DNA from: Candidatus Bathyarchaeia archaeon
GTDB lineage: Archaea > Thermoproteota > Bathyarchaeia > 40CM-2-53-6
DNA: 64,000 bases
Assembly: GCA_035935655.1 (NCBI GenBank)
Contig: DASYWW010000012.1
Location: 141,618-205,617, forward strand
Direction: 5' to 3'
The position numbers and the translations under genes were made by a program. This document shows, in pieces, positions 1-8,080 of this stretch. The notes beneath the pieces were generated by a model, which was not told where the DNA came from, did not search any database, and saw nothing but the letters and a program-made list of their open reading frames with translations. Every line of letters starts with the position of its first letter. The stretch's first letter is position 1.

Positions 1-234
1 TCCATTGACAATGAATGAGTGTGAATCCATAGTCAGGGTTAAGCGGACCCTGCAGTCTTGGTTTACTAGAGCGTCCTTCATAGCCTCAGGCAGATCTCCA
101 AGACTTGCCGAAGATCCGACAGCAACAACGCAATCTCCACGTCTCGTTAATCGAGACTCTGTTGTCAACTCCAGAGTTGTTGGATGAGTTGAAGAAACGG
201 CCGGATGACCGCGTGCGTGAAATGTAAAGTGCAC
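1..234 (-). CDS. DUF371 family protein (partial, C-terminus beyond window)
   Basis: The left edge holds the first 78 codons of a gene on the minus strand, read from a GTG at 234-232 after an in-frame TAA. The translation begins MHFTFHARGHPAVSSTHPTT and continues with LELT and RRGDCVVAVG. This matches my recollection of the archaeal DUF371 family: a GHP motif, a T-H-x-T-T-L-E-x-T motif, and a GDC[IV]xxV motif. The family is small (about 140 aa) and has no assigned function that I can name. The rest of the gene lies outside the window. It is divergent from pcm, with 78 bp between the two starts. Confidence 0.75.
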   Translation of the reverse strand, partial: MHFTFHARGHPAVSSTHPTTLELTTESRLTRRGDCVVAVGSSASLGDLPEAMKDALVNQDCRVRLTLTMDSHSFIVNG

Positions 235-312
235 AGTAACCCTTTCTTATGTGAATGAATGAATCTAATATGCTCGTCGACAAATGTTAGTCTGGAGTGA
301 TGAGAAGCATAG

Positions 313-993
313 ATGGATTTTGAAATTGAGAGAGAGCGATTGGTCCAAGCTCTCATCGCCGAGGGACTCTTGAAGACGCCTCAAGTCATTGAGGCCATGA
401 GGAAAGTTCCGCGGGAACTCTTCGTGACTCCCCATCTTCGTCAGTATGCGTACGTCGACACTCCGCTGCCTACGGATTATGGTCAGACGATAAGTGCGCC
501 ACTCGGCTAACCTGCCGGGCGTTACATGGCTGCCATAATGGACGAGGCCCTGGAGGTTCGACCCGGGATGAGGGTTCTAGAGGTAGGAGCGGGAAGCGGA
601 TACCATGCAGCCACAATCGCGGAGATCGTTGGAAGGGAGGGACATGTGTTCGCAATCGAATATCTTGACAAACTGGTTGCCGTTGCGCGTGCGAACTTGG
701 AGCGGGCCGGATATGCCGCGAAGATCACGCTCGTCCAGGCCGATGGATCCATGGGCTATCCTGACGGAGCGCCATACCATAGAATCCTCGTAACCGCCGC
801 GGCCCCAAGAGTCCCACCTCCGCTGCTGGAGCAATTGATTGCAGAGGGAATACTAGTCATACCGATCGGTGGAAGGATGTTTCCACAGGAACTAGTCAGA
901 GTCAGGAAGAAAGAGAACAACAGCCTCGTCCGTGAGTCCTTGGGAGGAGTCGCGTTCGTCCCGCTCGTCGGCAAGTACGGGTTTAGTGACTAG
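313..993 (+). CDS. pcm: protein-L-isoaspartate O-methyltransferase, split by a 21-nt BHB intron
   Basis: Pcm repairs isoaspartyl residues in damaged proteins using S-adenosylmethionine. Two same-frame pieces are visible, 313-510 and 526-993, separated by a TAA at 508-510. Piece one ends in the conserved GQTISAP stretch. Piece two starts at M-A-A-I-M and carries SAM-binding motif I, VLEVGAGSGYH (about residues 81-91 after joining). Removing 503-523 joins CCA-C to AC-ATG and restores S-A-P-H-M, the family motif, giving a 219-aa protein of normal length. The flanking bases form a canonical bulge-helix-bulge, so I read this as a spliced gene rather than a pseudogene. Without splicing, only a 65-aa fragment or a 155-aa protein restarted at 526 would be made. 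The 3' end overlaps the convergent fen1 stop by 4 bp. Confidence 0.85.
503..523 (+). other. candidate archaeal mRNA intron (bulge-helix-bulge) in pcm
   Basis: The 5' bulge is A501-C502-T503. The central helix is CGCC 497-500 paired with GGCG 518-521. The 3' bulge is T522-T523-A524. The outer helix is GTG 494-496 with CAT 525-527 (one G-U pair). The inner helix is CGGC 504-507 with GCCG 514-517, closed by a 6-nt loop, TAACCT. Cleavage after the second base of each bulge, the usual EndA rule, excises exactly 21 nt. It removes the in-frame TAA and recreates a CAC histidine codon followed by ATG. Geometry and coding outcome are independent lines of evidence that agree. Confidence 0.85.
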
Positions 994-2027
994 CTACCGA
1001 AGAATGACTCAAGTGTCTGTCTTCCAGTTTGATTAGCCATCGCCACCTTAGCTCTCTCCACCGCAGTTCTGACTCTTTCTTCGTTGAAGTCTCTTTCTCC
1101 ACAAAGGAATCGCACAAGGCCTTCGACATCAGGCTCGCGCCATTTCAGAGCATACTCCGAAGTAACCGCGGGCTTTAGGAAGATCTCGCGGATCCTGTCC
1201 AACTCTCGCGGGGCGACAACCTCTTTGTTTGCCTCTGCGACCTTCTCGATCATTCCATACCCCTTGATCAATTTCAGAGCTGTTTTTGGCCCGATTCCCC
1301 TGAAGCCGTCAGGGTTGAAATCTGTCCCAATGAGAATTCCCAAGTCTACAAGTTGTTCTCGTGAGAGTTGCAAAGCTTGCAAAGTCGATCCGAGCTCAAC
1401 AACTTCCGGTTCAACTTGAACGTAGGCCTCCCTCATGGGCAGCTTTCTCTTTCCACTAATCGCGAGATTCCGAACGAGTCGCTGAGCTCCGAAGAGAAGA
1501 GAATCGTAATCTTGACTCACCGCGGCCCAAACATCTCCGCGCGTAGCCATGTGAGCAGCCTGAGCTTCACCCTCAGACGGAGCTTGCACGATCGGAATGC
1601 CTAGAAACTGGAGAAGCTTGTGAGCGTCATCGATCATCAGGTCTTTGAGGCTAGAGGTCGCCTGGGCGTACCGCTTTGCCTCCTCAAACTTCCCAGTTGA
1701 TAGCGCAGATTCGTATCTGGTCTTGGCTTCGACCTTGACAACGTGCCTCCTCTTGATCTCAGCGTCTTTGAGGCTCGGAGGCTTACCGTCGAAGACATAG
1801 ACGAGTCTGATTCCTCGTTCTGCTAAGTTGGTCGTTCTATAGAGAAGCCCACTGAGGTGACTCGTAACTCGACTTTGGCGATCCATTAGAGGCTCGCCAG
1901 TAGGCCCGCGAATTATCGCGAGAAACTGATAGAGCGCATTGTATGCATCGACGGCAAAGGTCTTTCCTGAAAACTCGTCGAGAGATGCTTTTGCCCGAGT
2001 GACTATGTCGCCTAGATCAACGCCCAA
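990..2027 (-). CDS. fen: flap endonuclease FEN1
   Basis: FEN1 is a structure-specific 5' nuclease that removes flaps during Okazaki-fragment maturation. The protein begins GVDLGDIV as in the family, contains the VDAYNALYQFL, YVFDGKPP and APSEGEAQAA metal-site regions and a helix-hairpin-helix (RGIGPKTALKLI), and ends in a PCNA-binding PIP box, QTLESFF. I place the start at a TTG (2027-2025) because it gives the family N-terminus (M)GVDLGD and sits about 9 nt after a strong GGAGG. A longer in-frame extension to 2165 would run into larB and adds unrelated sequence. It lies 17 bp downstream of larB, apparently cotranscribed, and its stop overlaps the pcm stop. Confidence 0.95.
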   Translation of the reverse strand: MGVDLGDIVTRAKASLDEFSGKTFAVDAYNALYQFLAIIRGPTGEPLMDRQSRVTSHLSGLLYRTTNLAERGIRLVYVFDGKPPSLKDAEIKRRHVVKVEAKTRYESALSTGKFEEAKRYAQATSSLKDLMIDDAHKLLQFLGIPIVQAPSEGEAQAAHMATRGDVWAAVSQDYDSLLFGAQRLVRNLAISGKRKLPMREAYVQVEPEVVELGSTLQALQLSREQLVDLGILIGTDFNPDGFRGIGPKTALKLIKGYGMIEKVAEANKEVVAPRELDRIREIFLKPAVTSEYALKWREPDVEGLVRFLCGERDFNEERVRTAVERAKVAMANQTGRQTLESFFGS

Positions 2028-2044
2028 ACCTTTCGCTCCTCCAA

Positions 2045-2824
2045 TTATCTGGTGGCTAATTCTCTCCATGATCTGTATGAACCTACGCGGTTTGCGATCA
2101 GAGCCGCGATAGCTCCCGCACCAACCCCTCCGTCGATATTGACCACAGCCATTCCTAAGGAGCAAGATTGCAACATGGCAGAGAGCGCAGCTAGTCCCTT
2201 CTCTCCAAACCCGTAACTCTTTGATGTCGGAACACCTATGACTGGAACATCAACAATTCCAGCTACCACGGTAGGGAGGGCCCCTTCTCTACCGGCAACC
2301 ACCACTATGACGTCACAATCCCACTTCAGGAGATCCTGAACAGGCTGGAAGAGCCGATGAATACCGGCTACCCCTACATCAAAGAACGATCTAGTCTCAC
2401 ACCCCATCTCTCTGGCGATAATTTCGACCTCTTCAGCGACTGGTATGTCGGAAGTGCCTGCCGTCAATATCCCCACTCTGCCTCCGCTACGCCTTGAGCG
2501 GTAATTCTTCGACTTTACAATGATCATTCGAGAGCGTGAAAAGAACTCAATCTTCGACCCTCCATTGATACTGGACCTGAGGGCGCGAACCTGGAGACTA
2601 TCAGAACGGCTTATGATGGCTCGACCAGTCCGTCTTACCATCGCCTGGCTAATCCTCACCACGTCACCGGGAAGCTTGCCCTCTGCCAGAATAACCTCAG
2701 GGAGACCTTTGCGTTTTTCTCGACCAATGTCAAGCTTCGCAAACCGGGATAGGCTCACGACGGCAAGCAGCCTATCCTTCTTCTCGAAGAGTTTTCGACT
2801 TTGCTCAAACTTCTTCAGGGACAC
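2045..2824 (-). CDS. larB: LarB, pyridinium-3,5-biscarboxylic acid mononucleotide synthase
   Basis: LarB carboxylates and hydrolyses nicotinic acid adenine dinucleotide in the first step of nickel-pincer nucleotide synthesis. The 259-aa protein has a C-terminal AIR-carboxylase-like domain (about residues 110-259) with GTSDIPVAEE, FDVGVAGIHR, VAGREGALPTVVAG and NIDGGVGAGA motifs typical of the LarB family. The start is GTG at 2824 with a GAGGAA about 10 nt upstream. It is divergent from larE across a single TATA box and is followed by fen1. LarC is not in this window, and a LarA homologue lies about 40 kb away. Confidence 0.92.
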   Translation of the reverse strand: MSLKKFEQSRKLFEKKDRLLAVVSLSRFAKLDIGREKRKGLPEVILAEGKLPGDVVRISQAMVRRTGRAIISRSDSLQVRALRSSINGGSKIEFFSRSRMIIVKSKNYRSRRSGGRVGILTAGTSDIPVAEEVEIIAREMGCETRSFFDVGVAGIHRLFQPVQDLLKWDCDVIVVVAGREGALPTVVAGIVDVPVIGVPTSKSYGFGEKGLAALSAMLQSCSLGMAVVNIDGGVGAGAIAALIANRVGSYRSWRELATR

Positions 2825-2857
2825 GATTGATCATTCCTCACTTCTGCGCGTAAACTG

Positions 2858-2863
2858 TTTAAA
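2858..2863. promoter_or_regulatory. shared palindromic TATA box between larB and larE
   Basis: TTTAAA lies 34 bp from the larB start (minus) and 28 bp from the larE start (plus). The 66-bp gap contains no other good box, so one symmetric element probably serves both directions with nearly leaderless transcripts. Confidence 0.55.
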
Positions 2864-2890
2864 TTGCAGGTGACTTCCATGTTTTGAATA

Positions 2891-3763
2891 TTGTTGCTTA
2901 CCGAGTCGACGAATCTAGATCTGCAAACGAAGATAGAGAAGGCGGTTCATATTATCAGCCAGCTTAACGGAGCCATCGTTGCATTATCCGCTGGAGTCGA
3001 CAGTTCATTAGTAGCAGTGCTGGCGCACAAGGCTCTGGGAAATCGGACTGTCGCAGTAACTGCTATCTCCGAATCTCTGGCCCGTGGAGAAATAGACATC
3101 GCAGAAAGAACTGCGAAACATATCGGCATCAAACACGTCACTGTGACAACTGATGAAGTGCACAACGAAAAATACAAGTCGAATCCCTCCGACCGATGCT
3201 ATTACTGCAAGGACACCCTTTACCGCGAACTCAGGAGCGAAGCTAATAAAGCGAGATTCGAGGCAATTCTTGATGGAACTCAGCTTGATGATTTTGGTGA
3301 AACAAGGCCAGGACTTCTCGCAGCTAGGGAAGCCGGTGTGAGGAGCCCACTCGCCGAGGCTGGCTTCTCCAAGAGAGATGTGCGGGAAGCTGCCCGATTT
3401 TTCGGGCTTGAGGTGTGGGACAAGCCAGCCATGCCTTGTCTATCATCCAGGATACCTCATGGGGAGGGGATCACCGTTCAGAAACTATCTCAAGTTGGAG
3501 AAGCGGAGTCAATGGTCAGACAACTGAGCGGTGCCCGAGACATCAGGGTAAGACATCATGGAGAAGTGGCGGCCATTGAAGTAGCTCCGGAAGAGTTACG
3601 ATTATTTCATCAAGATGGCTTGATGAACCAGGTCGAGAAAGAACTGAGACTTCTTGGGTTCACGAAAGTGACTCTCGGCCTTCGCAAGTATCCAAACCGA
3701 CAGACAAGGATAACACTTGGCCAAGACCGAATACTTCCTATCATAGAGGGTCCAAGCCATTGA
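2891..3763 (+). CDS. larE: LarE, ATP-dependent sacrificial sulfur transferase
   Basis: LarE inserts sulfur into the pyridinium ring of the nickel-pincer precursor after AMP activation. The 290-aa PP-loop protein has the ATP motif ALSAGVDSSL (about residues 31-40), the family segment DRCYYCK, and PAMPCLSSRIP. The Cys in the last motif corresponds to the sulfur-donating cysteine of Lactobacillus LarE. The start taken is TTG at 2891; other starts a few codons on are possible. Divergent larB makes pathway membership firm. Confidence 0.93.
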   Translation: MLLTESTNLDLQTKIEKAVHIISQLNGAIVALSAGVDSSLVAVLAHKALGNRTVAVTAISESLARGEIDIAERTAKHIGIKHVTVTTDEVHNEKYKSNPSDRCYYCKDTLYRELRSEANKARFEAILDGTQLDDFGETRPGLLAAREAGVRSPLAEAGFSKRDVREAARFFGLEVWDKPAMPCLSSRIPHGEGITVQKLSQVGEAESMVRQLSGARDIRVRHHGEVAAIEVAPEELRLFHQDGLMNQVEKELRLLGFTKVTLGLRKYPNRQTRITLGQDRILPIIEGPSH

Positions 3764-3978
3764 GAGAATCGTCTGAGAATGTTTCCGCGACGGTGAAAGG
3801 ACCTGACGATCCTCCCTCCGTAGTAAGGTCCCTGAAGCTTCGCTGAAAACGTTTTTAAGCTATCGGAAGCCGATTCCCCTCAAATCTTTCCGGTCCTCGG
3901 AAAGCAGCCGCAAGATAGTAGCATCTGGACGCGCAACGTGTTGGAAAACCCAAGGTTACCAAAAATAGGCGTTTCGAA

Positions 3979-4578
3979 TTGACAACTACGATCGGAGTTG
4001 TTTGCAAGGATGGAGTTGTACTTACGACAGACACGAGAGCCACGATGGGCTCTTTCGTCGCCCACAAACATGCTAAGAAAGTCTACAGAATCGATCATCA
4101 CCTAGCAATGACAATTGCGGGGACCGTAGGAGATGCACAAGCATTGGTGGAAATGCTTAGGGCCAACTCCTCGCTGTACAGACTTGACTTAGCGAGGCCA
4201 ATTCCAGTCAACTCCGCCGCTAGACTAGTGTCAAACATCCTCTTCGGTGCGCGATATTATCCACTCGGCGTCCAAGCCCTTATCGGCGGGGTGGACGACA
4301 GCGGTGGCCACATCTTCGCACTAGATCCTCTCGGAAGCATGATGGAGGAGAAATACGTCTCAACGGGATCAGGATCGCCGGTTGCATACGGGGTCCTTGA
4401 GTCCGAATGGAAAGACACGATGAACGTGAAGGAATCCGTCCCTATAGTCGTCAGGGCTATCGATTCCGCGATGAAACGAGACTCAGCGAGCGGGGATAGC
4501 TTCGACGTTGCCCTAATCACGAAGGAAGGATACCGAGAACTGTCAGAGGACGAAAAGAAGCACATCCTCCACGCCTGA
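3979..4578 (+). CDS. psmB: proteasome beta subunit
   Basis: This is the catalytic subunit of the 20S proteasome. Counting from the Thr after the TTG-encoded start Met, Thr1, Asp17 (TTDTR) and Lys33 (AKKVYR) fall exactly on the catalytic positions. Unusually there is no propeptide: the only in-frame start before Thr1 is this TTG, and the upstream frame reaches a stop at 3919-3921 with no ATG, GTG or TTG. Maturation would then need only methionine aminopeptidase. The best TATA (GTTTTTAAG near 3850-3858) is about 120 bp upstream, implying a 5' leader near 100 nt. The aCPSF1 gene follows after 44 bp. Confidence 0.95.
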   Translation: MTTTIGVVCKDGVVLTTDTRATMGSFVAHKHAKKVYRIDHHLAMTIAGTVGDAQALVEMLRANSSLYRLDLARPIPVNSAARLVSNILFGARYYPLGVQALIGGVDDSGGHIFALDPLGSMMEEKYVSTGSGSPVAYGVLESEWKDTMNVKESVPIVVRAIDSAMKRDSASGDSFDVALITKEGYRELSEDEKKHILHA

Positions 4579-4622
4579 CCCCTTCTTTCAACCCTCAACC
4601 GAAATCACAGTCGTAAAGAGAA

Positions 4623-6542
4623 TTGACTAGAACCTACAACGATGTTCACGCGAAGATACGAGAGACAATCGTAGAACACATGCCGAAGGATGCTGAAATT
4701 ACACGAATAGAATTCGAAGGACCAAGACTCGCCATCTATGTGAAGAATGTCGGCCTATTGGCCGAGCAAAGCTACGTGGTCACTGAGATCGTTAATCTAC
4801 TTCACAAGAGGATAGTTATTCGGTCCGACCAGTCCATACGTCTTCCGGAACGCGAGGCCGAAGCCTACATTCGCAAGATCATTCCTGCTGAGGCTGAAGT
4901 GACTTCGATCAATTTCGACCCGAGCCTCGGCGAAGTGGTAGTCGAAGCAGCGAAACCAGGCGTGGCAATAGGGAAGGAAGCGACGGTCTTGCAACAGGTT
5001 GTGAAGGAAACAAGGTGGCGGCCGCGAATACTCAGGGCTCCCCCCTTGCACTCAAAGATCATTTCTAGCACTCGTCATATCCTTCATACCGAGAGCGAAG
5101 AACGCAGCAGGATTCTGCGTGACGTAGGCGAAAGAATCTTTCGCCCCACCTTTAGCAAGGCCGGCTACGTTCGACTCGTTACGCTTGGAGCCTTCCACGA
5201 AGTCGGTCGAGCTGCAATGCTCATTCAAGCCGGATCGAGCAGTGTACTACTCGACAGCGGAATAAACCCCGGAGCGCAAGATCCTTCATCAGCATATCCG
5301 CGATTTGATACTGACGAGTTCGACCTGGAAAAACTGGATGCTGTTGTCATATCCCATGCCCACCTCGATCACTGCGGCATACTTCCGTTCCTTTACAAGT
5401 ATGGCTACGATGGACCAGTCTATTGCTCAGAACCCACCCAAACTCTGATGACGCTTCACCAGCTCGACTATCTTGATGTTCACAGCAGGGAAGGAGAACA
5501 CTCGCCCTACGACCAAAAAGACGTCAGAGAAGTCGTAACGCACACCATACCTCTACGCTACAATGTAGTTACTGACGTCGCTCCGGACATCAAGCTCACC
5601 TTTCACAACGCTGGCCATATCCTCGGCAGCTCGATGGTACACCTTCATATCGGTGAAGGCTTACACAACATAGTGTACAGCGCCGACTTCAAGTTCGGAC
5701 GAACAATGATGCTCGATCCGGCAACAGCCCTCTTCCCTAGAGCCGAGACACTCATCATTGAGAGCACATACGGCGGACCCGACGATATCATGCCAGACCG
5801 AGAAGGAGTCGAAGGCAAGCTCGTCAGCATAGTCAATGACACAGTCGAGAAGGGTGGAAAGGTGCTGATACCTGTTCCCGCTGTCGGACGAGCTCAAGAA
5901 ATAATGCTCGTCCTAGATGCATACATGAAAAACGGCGCTCTCCGGGAACTCCCTATCTACATCGAGGGAATGGTCAACGAGGCGACCGCGATTCATACAG
6001 CCTTTCCGGAATATCTGGTTCGAGACATCAAAGAACAGATCCTTCACAAAGACATCAACCCATTCCAATCCGAATACTTCCATCCGGTTACTCACCCAAG
6101 TGACAGAGAGGAAATTATCGCGGGAGGCCCATGCGTCATAATTGCCACCTCAGGAATGCTCGAAGGCGGACCCGCGATTGACTACTTCCGACACCTTGCG
6201 CCTGACGCAAGAAATACTCTTGCGTATGTGAGCTACCAAGTTGATGGTACGTTAGGAAACAGAATCAAGAATGGTTTGAAAGAGGTCTCTCTTTACGCTC
6301 ATGACGGCAAGATGGAAATGGTGAAGGTGAATATGAGAGTAGAATCCATTGAAGGGTTTTCGGGCCATTCAGACAGAAATCAGCTCTTAGGATTCATCAA
6401 GCGGATGTCTCCGAAGCCAACCAAGATCATAGTCAACCACGGAGAAAGAAGGAAGTCGGATCTTTTCGCTCAAAACGTCAACCGCATATTCGGAATCAAG
6501 ACGGTCGTTCCTGACGTTCTGGAATCCATCAGGCTACGATAG
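4623..6542 (+). CDS. KH-domain beta-CASP ribonuclease aCPSF1 (FttA)
   Basis: This archaeal CPSF-73 homologue acts in 3'-end formation and transcription termination. The 639-aa protein has two N-terminal KH-like domains (about residues 1-145), a metallo-beta-lactamase core with SHAHLDH (about 243-249) and GHILGSS, and the beta-CASP region. It ends with FSGHSD and NHGE motifs that supply the late metal-binding histidines. The start is TTG at 4623. A 44-bp gap after psmB suggests cotranscription. Confidence 0.95.
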   Translation: MTRTYNDVHAKIRETIVEHMPKDAEITRIEFEGPRLAIYVKNVGLLAEQSYVVTEIVNLLHKRIVIRSDQSIRLPEREAEAYIRKIIPAEAEVTSINFDPSLGEVVVEAAKPGVAIGKEATVLQQVVKETRWRPRILRAPPLHSKIISSTRHILHTESEERSRILRDVGERIFRPTFSKAGYVRLVTLGAFHEVGRAAMLIQAGSSSVLLDSGINPGAQDPSSAYPRFDTDEFDLEKLDAVVISHAHLDHCGILPFLYKYGYDGPVYCSEPTQTLMTLHQLDYLDVHSREGEHSPYDQKDVREVVTHTIPLRYNVVTDVAPDIKLTFHNAGHILGSSMVHLHIGEGLHNIVYSADFKFGRTMMLDPATALFPRAETLIIESTYGGPDDIMPDREGVEGKLVSIVNDTVEKGGKVLIPVPAVGRAQEIMLVLDAYMKNGALRELPIYIEGMVNEATAIHTAFPEYLVRDIKEQILHKDINPFQSEYFHPVTHPSDREEIIAGGPCVIIATSGMLEGGPAIDYFRHLAPDARNTLAYVSYQVDGTLGNRIKNGLKEVSLYAHDGKMEMVKVNMRVESIEGFSGHSDRNQLLGFIKRMSPKPTKIIVNHGERRKSDLFAQNVNRIFGIKTVVPDVLESIRLR

Positions 6543-6553
6543 CTCGCCAGGTC

Positions 6554-6880
6554 TCATCTCGTACCTGGAACTGCTTCACTCTGAAGTGGAACCGCAGGGA
6601 TGGCTCCTTCTGGGGAGGCAGCTTCTTTCCTCCATACCTTTACGCCTGCTGGCGTTATGACAATACGCTCCTCTCCCAGCCGAGCAATATCTCCTCCCAA
6701 AGATTTTGTGTAGTCGGTCAACTCCGTGATTGCGAGTTTTGTCTCCTCAACGCTCTTCCGCGCCAAGGGAGTAATTCTCACGATCAGAATGTTGCCGGTT
6801 CTGACCTCCCCCTTTATCGTCTCCACATCGTCCAGTTCCTGTAGAGGAAGAGCCTTCACATATATCGAAGAATGCTGCAT
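6554..6880 (-). CDS. sepF: SepF-like cell division protein
   Basis: This 108-aa protein carries the SepF (DUF552) fold. It has YVKALPLQELDDVETIKGEV near the N-terminus, then GNILIVRITPLA, and a GGDIARLGEERIVITP segment. Archaeal SepF anchors FtsZ to the membrane, which implies an FtsZ-using cell. The N-terminal amphipathic helix is very short here (M-Q-H-S-S-I before YVKAL), so membrane anchoring may be weak, or a start further upstream may be used. It is convergent with aCPSF1, with only 11 bp between stops. Confidence 0.85.
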   Translation of the reverse strand: MQHSSIYVKALPLQELDDVETIKGEVRTGNILIVRITPLARKSVEETKLAITELTDYTKSLGGDIARLGEERIVITPAGVKVWRKEAASPEGAIPAVPLQSEAVPGTR

Positions 6881-6972
6881 GTGGAAAGATCAGACTGTGC
6901 TCCGGGAGCTAACATCGGGCGTCCGACCGGTTCGACTTTAAACATTTCCCTGACTATTTTCGATACAAATCG

Positions 6973-7476
6973 TCAATTGGAGCTTGAAGAAGTCGAACCC
7001 TTGGGCTTTATCACGTCCCAGATCAAGTCCCCAACGTAGTGGACATTCTCAACGACCTTCCCCTTCTTTGTAGCGGCCATTGGACCCGATCCAATGATTG
7101 CCTTCCCAACGGCAAGGAACTTGCCGTACTTCTCGTCCACGACTACCAAGAATTGCCCCACCTCGAACTCCCCACTCAGCTTTCGAATCCCCGGGGCCAT
7201 GATGTCCGCGCCTCCAACTACATGTGGGACCGCGCCCATGTCAACGACAACCCGTGGCATCCTCTCAAGAGCTGAAGTATTCGTTAACACTGGCGCCAGG
7301 TCGCTCTTCCTCCGAAACGCGATGGCTATGCCGTCAACAAATATGATCTCTGAGTCTTTGACAGTCTCTATCTCGACTCTGGCTTTGTGAGTGAGATGCT
7401 GTTGGTTCGGGAGCCGTCTGAGTTCTTCGATCAGAGGCTTGGAGTCACGATCTTTGAGTATTGTTCTGACTGTCAA
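6973..7476 (-). CDS. PUA domain RNA-binding protein (MCT-1-like)
   Basis: The 167-aa protein has a C-terminal PUA domain (about residues 75-150) with PRVVVDMGAVPHVVGGADIM, FEVGQFLVVVDEK and AVGKAIIGS. This arrangement is seen in archaeal relatives of MCT-1/Tma20, which are linked to tRNA or ribosome recycling in eukaryotes. The role here is inferred from family only. I chose the TTG at 7476, giving a start TVRTILKDRD, because a TATA (7507-7514) lies 30 bp upstream. The longer reading to 7623 would overlap the divergent LSm gene. Confidence 0.75.
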   Translation of the reverse strand: MTVRTILKDRDSKPLIEELRRLPNQQHLTHKARVEIETVKDSEIIFVDGIAIAFRRKSDLAPVLTNTSALERMPRVVVDMGAVPHVVGGADIMAPGIRKLSGEFEVGQFLVVVDEKYGKFLAVGKAIIGSGPMAATKKGKVVENVHYVGDLIWDVIKPKGSTSSSSN

Positions 7477-7506
7477 GACTTTTCGGAGTGATCGAGGGAG
7501 ACAATC

Positions 7507-7514
7507 TTTAAAAG
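7507..7514. promoter_or_regulatory. TATA box between the PUA gene and LSm
   Basis: TTTAAAAG is the only clear box in the gap. It is 45 bp upstream of the LSm ATG on the plus strand and 30 bp upstream of the chosen PUA start on the minus strand, so it may serve both. Confidence 0.5.
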
Positions 7515-7558
7515 AGTACCTTCGCCCGACAACCCGCAACTCTCCGGTTGAGCGATGA

Positions 7559-7789
7559 ATGTCTGAAGTTGCTGCGAAGATCTTCGAAGAGAGCCTGAAC
7601 AAAGTCGTCCTGGTCCAACTCAAAGGCGGACGCAGTGTAAGAGGAAAGCTCTACAGCTTTGATCAACACATGAACCTAGTCCTCGAAGATGCGGAAGACG
7701 TCACTAACGCCGAGTCAACGAAGAAACTCGGCACCATCATCGTCAGAGGAGACAACGTAGTACTGGTTTCTCCCCCACCAAAGCGATAA
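7559..7789 (+). CDS. LSm (Sm-like) RNA-binding protein
   Basis: The 76-aa protein has the Sm1 motif (LQLKGGRSVRG form, then DQHMNLVLEDAED) and the Sm2 motif (IIVRGDNVVLVSPP). Archaeal LSm proteins form heptameric rings that bind U-rich RNA and tRNA precursors. The ATG start at 7559 is preceded by a TATA at 7507. In many archaea LSm is followed by ribosomal protein L37e; that gene is absent here and the region downstream is non-coding. Confidence 0.95.
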   Translation: MSEVAAKIFEESLNKVVLVQLKGGRSVRGKLYSFDQHMNLVLEDAEDVTNAESTKKLGTIIVRGDNVVLVSPPPKR

Positions 7790-7797
7790 GCTCGAAA

Positions 7798-7810
7798 TTT
7801 TTTCTTCTTC
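7798..7810 (+). terminator. T-rich terminator after LSm
   Basis: Six T residues followed by CTTCTTCC begin 9 bp after the LSm stop, which fits archaeal T-tract termination. Confidence 0.5.
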
Positions 7811-8010
7811 CAGAGGCGACATGCCTCTTAGCCATGAGCTGGTTCTGGTATGATGCTACAAAGCTTAGCATTGAATTGCCCGGAGCAACTAATGCGAGAA
7901 GCCGATGCAAGATTCCATGAGCAACTCATGACTCGCTTCGGTTTCTTCTGCTTGATCTAAAGCCTCGTGCATCTACTGATTGTTTCTGGATGATGCATTC
8001 CCAGCCAAAC

Positions 8011-8028
8011 GTGAAGTGTACACTTTAC
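8011..8028. promoter_or_regulatory. palindrome upstream of the surface-protein promoter
   Basis: AAGTGTACACTT (8014-8025) is a perfect 12-bp palindrome, imperfectly extended to 18 bp. It ends 5 bp before the TATA-like TTAAATA at 8034-8040 that drives the gene at 8081. The position suits a transcription-factor site. The rest of 7811-8010 shows no gene; it holds a small inverted repeat, CATGAG-CAA-CTCATG, near 7917-7931. Confidence 0.45.
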
Positions 8029-8080
8029 AAAGGTTAAATAGAATCCGGCAGGGTTCGCCGAAACTAATCCGTGAAGCGAC

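Noticed and set aside
2028-2165. N-terminal extension of FEN1
   Set aside because: It reads through the larB 3' end in another frame. The family N-terminus begins at the TTG at 2027 behind a GGAGG.
7840-7980. Possible C/D box sRNA (two ATGATGC strings)
   Set aside because: No D box at proper spacing and no terminal stem.
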